A stretch of 64,000 bases of DNA. It comes from UBA4923 sp964606165 (GTDB taxonomy: Bacteria > Bacillota > Clostridia > Saccharofermentanales > DTU023). The notes under the pieces were generated by a model. It did no database searches, was not told where the DNA came from, and saw only the letters and a list, made by a program, of their open reading frames with translations. The translations under genes and the position numbers were made by a program. How positions within the stretch are numbered: the first letter of the stretch is position 1; every line of letters starts with the position of its first letter. The stretch lies in NCBI GenBank assembly GCA_964606165.1, contig CAZSFQ010000001.1, positions 62,001 to 126,000 of the forward strand, written 5' to 3'. Of the stretch, positions 25,089 through 32,210 are shown piece after piece.

Positions 25089-25439
25089 CTAGGGGCGGGC
25101 GATCGAGCCGGTATACCGTTCAAAAAAATACTCAAAGGCGCGATCAAGTTCTTTCCTGCTTGTGACGGAAGAAAAGACGTGCTCACCGTTTTCATCCTTC
25201 CACGAACGCATGATGACGACTTCGGGGCTGGCCCTTTTGCCGTCATCCGGTTCGTAATTATACATAACGGTGTAGGTCTGCCCCCCGATCGAAAAGGAGT
25301 CCAGGAGCGACACATAATACTCGCGGCCGCTCCGCTCATCCACAATGATGGCAAGAACGCCGTCCCCCGCGCTCCTCCGGTCACTTTCCCGAAGCGGGCG
25401 TTCGCGCGGCTGTTTACGCTTCCGGGAAGTCTCCGTCAT
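25089..25439 (-). CDS. DUF1292 family protein (second of a pair)
   Basis: 116-aa protein with a basic, low-complexity N-terminus (about 25 residues) followed by a DUF1292-like core: VLAIIVDERSGREYYVSLLDSFSIGGQTYTVMYNYEPDD. It overlaps the preceding DUF1292 gene by 26 bases in another frame. DUF1292 proteins sit in the IreB-RuvX operon in many Firmicutes; no biochemical role is established. The pair likely arose by duplication and has diverged strongly. Confidence 0.7.
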   Translation of the reverse strand: MTETSRKRKQPRERPLRESDRRSAGDGVLAIIVDERSGREYYVSLLDSFSIGGQTYTVMYNYEPDDGKRASPEVVIMRSWKDENGEHVFSSVTSRKELDRAFEYFFERYTGSIARP

Positions 25440-25776
25440 CTTCGCACTCTTCCAGCAGGGCCTGGTAGGCCTGGTAGACAGCTTCGTCCTCGTCGTCCTC
25501 GAGACCTACGAGGACTTCCTCCCCGTCATCCCCGGCCACAAACTTCATGAAGAACAAGCTCATCTCGTCTTCGTCGCCTTCGGATGGATCGACCAGGACA
25601 CAATATTCCTCCCCTTCATGGGAAAAGGTATCCGCCATGATGAAAGAGTAGTCTTCTCCTGTTTCTGTATCGGTCAAAACGACATAGGCGTCCTCGTCAA
25701 AAAGCTCATCGACACCTTCTTCACAACAACAGTCATGCTCATCTTCCGACATGTAGAGTACCTGTAATTTCTTCAT
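25414..25776 (-). CDS. DUF1292 family protein (YrzB-like)
   Basis: 120-aa very acidic protein with the DUF1292 core YVVLTDTETGEDYSFIMADTF and EYCVLVDPSEGDED. The N-terminus has a CCC run (EDEHDCCCEEG) that could bind metal. ATG 25776 follows GGAGG. It lies 79 bases after ruvX, as in the widespread ireB-ruvX-yrzB order of Firmicutes. Function unknown. Confidence 0.85.
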   Translation of the reverse strand: MKKLQVLYMSEDEHDCCCEEGVDELFDEDAYVVLTDTETGEDYSFIMADTFSHEGEEYCVLVDPSEGDEDEMSLFFMKFVAGDDGEEVLVGLEDDEDEAVYQAYQALLEECEDDGDFPEA

Positions 25777-25855
25777 TGCTTGATTCCTCCAAGGAGTTAT
25801 TTGCTTTTCACACGCGGTCCGTCATCCGACAGGCGCGGTGATCGAAGGCATTATA

Positions 25856-26314
25856 TCACGATCCGCAGGGGCCCGCTGTCAGACCCCCCCTCTCACGGTC
25901 AAGCCAATCCTGCAAGAGGATCTCAGCCGCGATGCGGTCGACAAGGCTCTTATCCCTTTTTTTCTTTTTACTGGCGGTTTCGACGATTACCCGGGAAGCC
26001 AGAACCGATGTGTACCGTTCATCATAGAGTTCAACCCTGCAGTCAGAAGCCTGACGCAAGGCGTCCGCGAAAGCCGACGCGAGCGCGCCTGTTTCCGAAT
26101 CCCTCCCGTCGGTCCGGGCCGGGAAGCCGACCACGATGGTGTCCACATCATGCTCCTCGCACAAGGCGGCAATTTCGCTGACAGGGCCCTCGCCGTCACC
26201 GCGGACCCGGTCGATGGTTACAAGGCGCCGCGCCAGGAAACGCAGCGGGTCGCTCAAGGCAACGCCGATCCGGCGGGTTCCGAAATCAATGCCCAAAACG
26301 CGCCGGCGCGTCAC
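25856..26314 (-). CDS. ruvX: Holliday junction resolvase-like RuvX/YqgF
   Basis: 152-aa RNase H-fold protein implicated in 16S rRNA 5'-end maturation and Holliday-junction processing. Seen are the first Asp in VLGIDFGTRRIGVAL, IVVGFPARTDG, and YDERYTSVLA with the second acidic site, then DRIAAEILLQDWL. The GTG at 26314 (one base after the ireB stop) gives the usual length and N-terminus; ATG 26362 would add 16 residues lying inside ireB. The C-terminal tail is ordinary. Confidence 0.9.
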   Translation of the reverse strand: MTRRRVLGIDFGTRRIGVALSDPLRFLARRLVTIDRVRGDGEGPVSEIAALCEEHDVDTIVVGFPARTDGRDSETGALASAFADALRQASDCRVELYDERYTSVLASRVIVETASKKKKRDKSLVDRIAAEILLQDWLDRERGGLTAGPCGS

Positions 26315-26315
26315 C

Positions 26316-26567
26316 TCAGAGGCGGTCGACGTAATCCCTGATGACGACTTCAAGCAGTTCATCCCGCTCCAGGCGGCGGATCACTCCGCGGGCACCAAGG
26401 TGGCTGGTGATGTAAGTGGGATCCCCCGAAAGAAAGTAACCGACCAGCTGATTGATCGGGTCGTAACCTTTTTCCTCGAGCGCTTTCATTACCTCAGCCA
26501 TAATCTGGTGGGCGGCAAGGCGTTTTTCGCTGCCTATTTCAAAACGATTCGTATCCTGTTCTTCCAT
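26316..26567 (-). CDS. ireB: IreB family regulatory phosphoprotein
   Basis: 83-aa protein, MEEQDTNRFEIG, matching the IreB/DUF965 family: AEVMKALEEKGYDPINQLVGYFLSGDPTYITSHLGAR is its hallmark. In Enterococcus the protein is a substrate of the IreK kinase and affects cephalosporin tolerance. The start at 26567 follows AGGAGGT. It opens the ireB-ruvX-DUF1292 cluster. Confidence 0.95.
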   Translation of the reverse strand: MEEQDTNRFEIGSEKRLAAHQIMAEVMKALEEKGYDPINQLVGYFLSGDPTYITSHLGARGVIRRLERDELLEVVIRDYVDRL

Positions 26568-26613
26568 AACTACCTCCTGCTCAAGTTTACCACGTTGCCA
26601 GGCCAAAAACCGT

Positions 26614-27927
26614 TTAGGCGATCACCGCCAGCGCCATATCTCCCTCAAGGCCGACTATGCGCGCGGCTCTGATTTGCCCCCGCCGCAAGGCTGCGGTTTG
26701 CGGGCCGGCAGGCCCTCCTTTGACCTGGATGTATTCGGGGGTATATCCCAGTGCCTTTCCTTCCTGGTCGATCCGCTCAACCAAAAGGTCCCGGGTCTGA
26801 CCCAGCCGGGCCCTGATGGCCCGGGCGGCCAGTTCAGACGCGGTCTTGTGCAGGATCAAGGACCGCAAGGCGGCCAGCTCTTCAGGAACCTGGCCGGTCA
26901 TGGCGGAAGCGGCCGTACCCGGCCTGGCCGAGAAACGAAAGACATGGATTCTCAAAAAGCCTATTTCATGACAGAAGGCAACGGTTTCCTCGAAATCGCG
27001 ATCCGTCTCCCCCGGGAAACCGACGATCAGATCCGTCGTGATCCCAGCCCAGGGAAAGCATGCCCGGATCCGCCCGACGGCATCCCGGAATTGCGCGCTT
27101 GTGTCTCTTCGCCTCATGGCCTTCAGTATCCGGTCCGAGCCGCTTTGCAAAGAAAGATGAAAGGAGGGGCAAAGGTGACGAAGACCCGACACACGAGCCA
27201 TAAACTGCGGGGTGATGGTTCCTGATTCGAGCGAGCCAAGCCTGATCCGCCTGATTCCGTCCACCTTGTCCAGCATATCCAGGACATCCGCCAGACCGGC
27301 TGCCTGACCGCCCCCTTTGAAGTCGATTCCATAGGCGTTGATATTGGTCCCCGTCAGGACGATCTCGGAAAAGCCCCGCCGGGCAAGATCTTCCGCTTCC
27401 CCGCGTATCTTTTCCATGGACCGGCTCCTGGCCGGCCCCCGCGCCAGACAAATGGCACAGTAGGCGCAGCGGTTGTCGCAGCCGTCCTGAATCTTCAGGC
27501 AGGCCCGCGTTTCCTCTGGCACCGCTGTGGCGCCCAGCTCCTCGTAGACGGCTCCTGACAATGAAGATTGAATCATGCTGGCCGGAAGATCCGTCTTTCC
27601 TTTGAGGGCCCCGAGAATCAGCTCCGGCAGCTGATCGCGAAGGCTGGTTCCCGACGTCAGGTCTGCCAGCGAGGCCAGGTCATCAAGCTGGGAGTAGCAG
27701 CCACAGGCCACGATGAGGGCTCCGGGGTTTTCCCTGCGAAAACGCCGCAGGATCTGGCGGGATTTTCTTTCCGCCTCGCCCGTCACTGCGCAGGTGTTGA
27801 GGACATAAATATCCGCCCGCTCCCCGGGTGCGGCCGGCGTCAGACCGTAACCGCAAAGTTTTTGGGCCAGGGCGTCCATCTCGTATTGATTTGTTTTGCA
27901 GCCCAGCGCTGAAACCGCAAATTTCAT
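26614..27927 (-). CDS. mtaB: tRNA t6A37 methylthiotransferase MtaB
   Basis: 437-aa radical SAM methylthiotransferase converting t6A37 to ms2t6A37 in tRNAs that read ANN codons. Domains: an N-terminal UPF0004 domain with the auxiliary cluster cysteines (LGCKTNQYE, LNTCAVTGEAERK, VACGCYSQ), a radical SAM core with CDNRCAYCAICLARG (about residue 160, the CxxxCxxC), and a C-terminal TRAM domain. ATG 27927 follows GGGAGGGATAAGTCA. The start lies 36 bases after the secG terminator, so it needs its own promoter or read-through. Confidence 0.94.
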   Translation of the reverse strand: MKFAVSALGCKTNQYEMDALAQKLCGYGLTPAAPGERADIYVLNTCAVTGEAERKSRQILRRFRRENPGALIVACGCYSQLDDLASLADLTSGTSLRDQLPELILGALKGKTDLPASMIQSSLSGAVYEELGATAVPEETRACLKIQDGCDNRCAYCAICLARGPARSRSMEKIRGEAEDLARRGFSEIVLTGTNINAYGIDFKGGGQAAGLADVLDMLDKVDGIRRIRLGSLESGTITPQFMARVSGLRHLCPSFHLSLQSGSDRILKAMRRRDTSAQFRDAVGRIRACFPWAGITTDLIVGFPGETDRDFEETVAFCHEIGFLRIHVFRFSARPGTAASAMTGQVPEELAALRSLILHKTASELAARAIRARLGQTRDLLVERIDQEGKALGYTPEYIQVKGGPAGPQTAALRRGQIRAARIVGLEGDMALAVIA

Positions 27928-27966
27928 TGACTTATCCCTCCCGCCGTCCGGGTCATGGGTGTGGAT

Positions 27967-27988
27967 AAAAAAAGAGCCGCGAGGCTCT
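27967..27988 (-). terminator. Rho-independent terminator after secG
   Basis: On the minus strand AGAGCC, a TCGC tetraloop and GGCTCT, followed by a T run (plus-strand A's 27967-27973). Confidence 0.9.
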
Positions 27989-28020
27989 CCTTAGGATCTT
28001 CCGGTAAAAAACGGAGCCGG

Positions 28021-28278
28021 TCAGGCGCCGCGTCCTGTCAGAAGATAGAGGACCAGTGTAAAAACAGCAAAGGCGATGGCGAAGCCGGTTGTCAGCTTCT
28101 TCAGAATGCCTTCCTTGGTGCGGCCTTTTGTCTTGCCGTAAAAGGTATCGGAGCTGCCGGAATCACCTGAAAGCACTCCAAGTCCCTTGGATTTGCTTTC
28201 CTGCATCATGACCGTCACGATCAGGCCGATGCAGGCCAGGATATCAAGAATGATGAATATGATCTGCGCAGCTTTCAT
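28021..28278 (-). CDS. secG: Preprotein translocase subunit SecG
   Basis: 85-aa membrane protein of the SecYEG channel with two hydrophobic spans (about 4-24 and 60-80) around the conserved loop VTVMMQESKSKGLGVLSG. The start MKAAQIIF at 28278 follows GGGGAGG; a longer frame to 28317 crosses the promoter. It is a single-gene unit with its own promoter and terminator. Confidence 0.93.
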   Translation of the reverse strand: MKAAQIIFIILDILACIGLIVTVMMQESKSKGLGVLSGDSGSSDTFYGKTKGRTKEGILKKLTTGFAIAFAVFTLVLYLLTGRGA

Positions 28279-28312
28279 TGCTGTTCCTCCCCTTGGCGTC
28301 GCACGCCGGACA

Positions 28313-28342
28313 ATCATAGCATAAAGGCGCGATCAGCCGCAA
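28313..28342 (-). promoter_or_regulatory. Candidate promoter of secG
   Basis: On the minus strand TTGCGG (28337-28342), an 18-base spacer and TATGAT (28313-28318), about 35 bases upstream of the start. Confidence 0.6.
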
Positions 28343-28348
28343 GTCGCC

Positions 28349-29725
28349 CTAGGCGTCCGGTTCATATGACGCGATTGCCGTGACCGGCCGCCTCTCAAGG
28401 TGACGCATGTAGCAGGGTAAGGCGATGACCAGAGCCAGTCCGGCCAGGTTGGTCGTAATGGAAAAGGACCACCAGATCCCACTGACGCCCAGAGCAGTGC
28501 CCGAAAGATAAGTGCCGAGCGGGATCCGCGAGACCATGAGTCCGGTTACCACAATGGAGGGCACCAGGGACTGGCCAAGCGCCGCGAAGGCGGAACTGGT
28601 CAGAAGCTGGATCCCCATAAGGAGCTGGGAAGCGGACAGGATACGCAGATAATCGGCGCCGTGTCCGAGAGCCAGGGGGTCCTTGAAGAAAATGGTCATG
28701 ATGGGAGCGCCGAAAAGCAGGAGAATCAAAGAGGTGACCGTGCAAATGCCGGATACCAGCCAGAAGCCGGACCAATACCCCCTGCGGACACGGCGGTGTT
28801 CTCCCGCGCCAAAGTTTTGTGCCATGAAGGCATTGACCGCCGCGGCGAAACCGTCAGCTGTCATCCAGGAAATGCTTTCAATCTGGGCGCCCAGCCTTTG
28901 CGCGGCCACAGCCAGGTCGCCGAAGCGGACGACCAGGCGGGAAATCAGGATGGTGACGATGGCGTGAACGCCCGACTGCATAGCGACAGGAGCTCCCAGC
29001 TTGGCGATGGGCTTGAGACGATGGATCTCCACCGGGCCGCTGAAGAGGCGGAGGCGGGCAAAATACTCATTGCGCCTGACGGCGGCCAGCATGAGGATGA
29101 AGGCGGTTGTTTCAGACAGGAGCGTTGCGATCGCGGCACCCGCGACATCCATCTTGAAGACAAGGATGAAAAGAGGGTCAAGTAACATATTGAGCACAAG
29201 TCCCGTGACGAAGATGACGAAGGGAGTGAAGCTGTTGCCGGAAGCGGTCAGGATGGCGCTGTAAAGCCTGCCGCCGACACGGGCGATCATACCCAGGCCG
29301 ACGATCCACAGGTAAGTCTCTGTGCGTACGATGGTCTCCAGATCATTGAAGTGAAAAATCGATGTCAAGGGGCTTTGGAGGAAGACAAAAACAAGGGTCA
29401 GGGCCGCCGCCATCAGATAACCTGTCCGAAGCGCCGCGCGGGCCCATCCCCTGGCTTCTTCAATATCACCTGCCCCCAGGGACTGGCCGACCAGGACCTG
29501 GCCGCCAATACGCGGCAGGGCGAACAGGCTCTCAACCAGCCAGAAGAGAATGCCCGCCGAACCGACAGCGGCGACCGCCCGCTCACCCAGCGATGATACC
29601 CAGAACATATCGGTCAGGTTATAGGCCAAACCAACGAAAGAGGTGGCCATGATGGGCATGGCCAGCTTCACCACAGTGGGAAGAATCCGGCCTTTTAGCA
29701 AGTCAAGCTGTTTTTCTTTTTGCAT
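28349..29725 (-). CDS. MATE family multidrug/cation efflux transporter
   Basis: 458-aa integral membrane protein with about 12 spans in two MatE repeats. The family features at the N-terminus are PTVVKLAMPIMATSFVGLAYNLTDMFWVSSLG and GQVLVGQSLGAGDIEEA, repeated in weaker form after residue 240 (LGAPVAMQSGVHAIV ... NFGAGEHRRVRRGYW). MATE proteins export organic cations using Na+ or H+ gradients; the substrate cannot be read from sequence. It is divergent from the rnf operon. Confidence 0.92.
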   Translation of the reverse strand: MQKEKQLDLLKGRILPTVVKLAMPIMATSFVGLAYNLTDMFWVSSLGERAVAAVGSAGILFWLVESLFALPRIGGQVLVGQSLGAGDIEEARGWARAALRTGYLMAAALTLVFVFLQSPLTSIFHFNDLETIVRTETYLWIVGLGMIARVGGRLYSAILTASGNSFTPFVIFVTGLVLNMLLDPLFILVFKMDVAGAAIATLLSETTAFILMLAAVRRNEYFARLRLFSGPVEIHRLKPIAKLGAPVAMQSGVHAIVTILISRLVVRFGDLAVAAQRLGAQIESISWMTADGFAAAVNAFMAQNFGAGEHRRVRRGYWSGFWLVSGICTVTSLILLLFGAPIMTIFFKDPLALGHGADYLRILSASQLLMGIQLLTSSAFAALGQSLVPSIVVTGLMVSRIPLGTYLSGTALGVSGIWWSFSITTNLAGLALVIALPCYMRHLERRPVTAIASYEPDA

Positions 29726-29756
29726 GGATCACTCTTCGCGCGCTTAATTTCAACTG

Positions 29757-29783
29757 ATTCTAGCACAGAAGGTATCTTTTCAA
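29757..29783 (-). promoter_or_regulatory. Possible promoter of the MATE gene
   Basis: On the minus strand TTGAAA (29778-29783) and TAGAAT (29757-29762) with a 15-base spacer, which is shorter than ideal. Confidence 0.35.
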
Positions 29784-29803
29784 GCATGTGGTCCAATTCG
29801 ATA

Positions 29804-29832
29804 TTGAAATACCGGAATACTTGCCTTACACT
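29804..29832 (+). promoter_or_regulatory. Candidate rnf operon promoter
   Basis: TTGAAA (29804-29809), a 17-base spacer and TACACT (29827-29832). It would start transcription near 29839 and leave a leader of about 90 bases containing the structured element at 29851-29919. Confidence 0.55.
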
Positions 29833-29850
29833 ATTAAAGGATTTTTAAGA

Positions 29851-29919
29851 GTACCCGTAAGCGTGTGCCACCATGCCGGGAAGTCCGGCAGATGACCCGA
29901 ACGGCTAAGAGGAGTAGGG
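29851..29919 (+). promoter_or_regulatory. Structured leader upstream of rnfC, candidate riboswitch
   Basis: TGCCGG (29874-29879) pairs with CCGGCA (29885-29890) around GAAGT, and CCGT (29855-29858) can pair with ACGG (29901-29904). The purine-rich AAGAGGAGTAGGG that follows contains the rnfC ribosome-binding site. The sequence GATGACCCGAACGGCTAAGAGGAG has a riboswitch-like, non-coding character. Na+-I (DUF1646) riboswitches control Na+-bioenergetic genes and would fit an rnf operon, but the match is not verified. Confidence 0.5.
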
Positions 29920-29928
29920 AAGAGAAAG

Positions 29929-31290
29929 ATGAGAATGAACTTGCTTGGTTTGTCCCGGGCCATCCATCCGAAAGACAACAAGAACACAGTCGGAATGGCG
30001 ATTAAACCGCTTTCCGGCTTTTCAAAAGTAACCATCCCGCTTAACATGCAGATCGGCCCCGGATGCGAGGCCATTGTCGCCAAAGGTGATCACGTCGACG
30101 TCGGGCAGCCCTTGGGCAAGCCGACCGGGGCCTGGAGTGTCCCGGTCCACGCCAGCGTTTCCGGCCAGGTCGCCTCCATCAGCGATGAGATCTGGAGTGA
30201 TGGCAGCCTGGCCAAATACGTCACCATTATCCCTGACGGCCTGGATACCGTCAGCCCCGGGGTCAAGCCTCCTGTCGTCACCGACAAGGAGAGTTTCCTT
30301 GCCGCGGTACGTGACTCTGGCCTGGTCGGCCTTGGCGGCGCGGCCTTTCCCGCCCATGTCAAGCTCAACCCCCCGGCCGACAAGCCGGTCGACACACTGA
30401 TTGTCAACGCGGCTGAGTGTGAGCCCTATATCACTGCTGATTGCGCCGTCTGCTGCAACAATGCCGGCGAGGTGGTTGATGGGGCCCTGGCTGCTGCCAA
30501 ATGGTGCGGCTTTGACCAGGTGATTTTCGGTATTGAAGACAACAAGAAGGACGGCGCAAAAGCCTTGCGGGAAGCCATCGACAGGAAAAAGGATGACCCC
30601 GACTGGCCCAAGGGCGGCATGGTCCTCAAAGTACTGAAAACTGCCTACCCGACCGGAGCCGAGAAAGTTCTGATACACCTGCTGAACGGCAGGGTAGTTC
30701 CCGAGGGAGGCCTGCCCTGCGACGTCGGTGTAATCGTCCATAACGTCTCAACACTCCATTTTCTGGCCCGCTACCTGAAAACCGGCATGCCGCTTATAAA
30801 AAAGGTCATTACCGTGGACGGCAGCGCCGTCGCGGAACCCGGCAACTTTGAAGTTCCCATCGGTGCCATGATTGAAGAAGTCATCGAGAAGGCGGGCGGA
30901 ACCAAGACAGCGCCCGGGAAAATCATCATGGGGGGACCCATGATGGGTATCGCCGTCGACGAACTCACGCGGCCCATCGTCAAGCATAACAACGCCATCC
31001 TCATCTTTGACGAGAAAGATGCTATCCTGCCGGAAGAATCGGCCTGCATCCTATGCGGACGCTGCATCCGGGCCTGCCCCATGAAGCTGATGCCCATGGC
31101 GCTCGACAAGGCCGCCCGCGCGCTCAGCGTGAATGAGCTGAACGAACGCCATGTCCTGACTTGCATTGAGTGCGGAAGCTGCTCCTACGTCTGTCCCGCC
31201 AAACGCTATCTTGTCCAGAACATCCGCAACGGGAAGGCCCTGGTGCAAGCTGCCGCGGCGGCTTCGACCGAAAAAGGAGGGAAATCGTAA
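29929..31290 (+). CDS. rnfC: Rnf complex electron-input subunit RnfC
   Basis: 453-aa peripheral iron-sulfur flavoprotein subunit of the ferredoxin:NAD+ oxidoreductase, with the NADH/FMN-binding domain and two 4Fe-4S motifs, CILCGRCIRACP (about 370) and CIECGSCSYVCP (about 410). The N-terminus has the RnfC_N beta domain (KPLSGFSKVTIPLNMQIGPG). It starts the rnfCDGEAB operon in the order known from acetogens and other Clostridia. The downstream rnfD start overlaps its stop by one base. Confidence 0.96.
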   Translation: MRMNLLGLSRAIHPKDNKNTVGMAIKPLSGFSKVTIPLNMQIGPGCEAIVAKGDHVDVGQPLGKPTGAWSVPVHASVSGQVASISDEIWSDGSLAKYVTIIPDGLDTVSPGVKPPVVTDKESFLAAVRDSGLVGLGGAAFPAHVKLNPPADKPVDTLIVNAAECEPYITADCAVCCNNAGEVVDGALAAAKWCGFDQVIFGIEDNKKDGAKALREAIDRKKDDPDWPKGGMVLKVLKTAYPTGAEKVLIHLLNGRVVPEGGLPCDVGVIVHNVSTLHFLARYLKTGMPLIKKVITVDGSAVAEPGNFEVPIGAMIEEVIEKAGGTKTAPGKIIMGGPMMGIAVDELTRPIVKHNNAILIFDEKDAILPEESACILCGRCIRACPMKLMPMALDKAARALSVNELNERHVLTCIECGSCSYVCPAKRYLVQNIRNGKALVQAAAAASTEKGGKS

Positions 31291-32210
31291 TGCTTCATGT
31301 CTCCGCTTCACCGCATATACGCGACCGCGTCACCACGCGTTCCGTCATGCTGCATGTCATCATCGCCCTGGTGCCGGTGATCGTCGCTTCCTTCTTCATC
31401 TTCGGACTGGCCGGACCCATGCTCTTCGTCATCAGCGCGGCGGCCTCAGTCGGCTTTGAGGCGCTCTCGCGCGTCATCATGAAACGGGAACAAACCGCCG
31501 GCGACCTGTCGGCCCTTGTGACGGGCCTGCTCCTGGCCGCCAGCCTCCCTGCCAACACGCCCCTTTGGGTCCTGATTACCGGTAACTTTGTGGCCATCGT
31601 CGTCGTCAAGCAGATGTTCGGAGGCCTGGGCGATAACTTCGCCAACCCGGCCGTTACGGCCCGGATCGTCCTCTTCGTCTCCTTTACCAACCAGGTGGCT
31701 ACCTTCTCTGTCGCAGAAAAATTGCCCGGCATCGACCTGGTCACCCAGGCCACGCCCTTGTCCGGCGCCGCGGCACCCTCCTTCCTGGATCTTTTCCTGG
31801 GCAACCACGCGGGCTGCATCGGTGAGACATCCATCGCCGCCTTGCTGGTTGGAGGTATCTTTCTTCTGGTAACCGGGATTATCGATATCTGGGCGCCGCT
31901 GACCTTTATCGGCACGACCGTCCTCTTTACCTGGGCGACCGGCGCCGACCCGCTCCTGCACCTGATGTCCGGCGCGCTGATCCTGGCCGCTTTCTTCATG
32001 GTGACCGACTATGTAACAACGCCGACGACCCTGGTGGGGAAAATCATTTTCGGGGTGGGGGCAGGTCTTCTGACCGGCCTCATGCGGATCTACAGCCCCA
32101 TGCCGGAAGGCGTTTCATTCGCCATTCTCTTCATGAATATCCTGACGCCGCATATCGAGCGCTGGACTGCGCCAACGGCTCTCGGAGGTGTTAAACATGC
32201 CAAAAAATAA
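31290..32210 (+). CDS. rnfD: Rnf complex membrane subunit RnfD
   Basis: 306-aa membrane flavoprotein with about 8-9 spans, carrying covalently bound FMN in the family. The start MLHVSASPHIRDRVTTRSVM at 31290 follows AGGAGGG; the frame extends 40 codons upstream but into rnfC. The family opening SPHIR and the later CIGETS...DPLLHLMSGALILAAFFMVTDYVTTP are present; the region GAAAPSFLDLFLGNHAGCIGETS is the usual loop. The FMN-threonine is expected near the ATDYVTTP-type motif (here MVTDYVTTP). Confidence 0.95.
   Translation: MLHVSASPHIRDRVTTRSVMLHVIIALVPVIVASFFIFGLAGPMLFVISAAASVGFEALSRVIMKREQTAGDLSALVTGLLLAASLPANTPLWVLITGNFVAIVVVKQMFGGLGDNFANPAVTARIVLFVSFTNQVATFSVAEKLPGIDLVTQATPLSGAAAPSFLDLFLGNHAGCIGETSIAALLVGGIFLLVTGIIDIWAPLTFIGTTVLFTWATGADPLLHLMSGALILAAFFMVTDYVTTPTTLVGKIIFGVGAGLLTGLMRIYSPMPEGVSFAILFMNILTPHIERWTAPTALGGVKHAKK

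Noticed and set aside
29851..29919. Cobalamin riboswitch, suggested by GCCACC, CCGGGAAG and GATGACCCG pieces
   Set aside because: The 5' half of a cobalamin riboswitch and the CAGGAGACC tail are not present, and the gene downstream is rnf, not B12-related.
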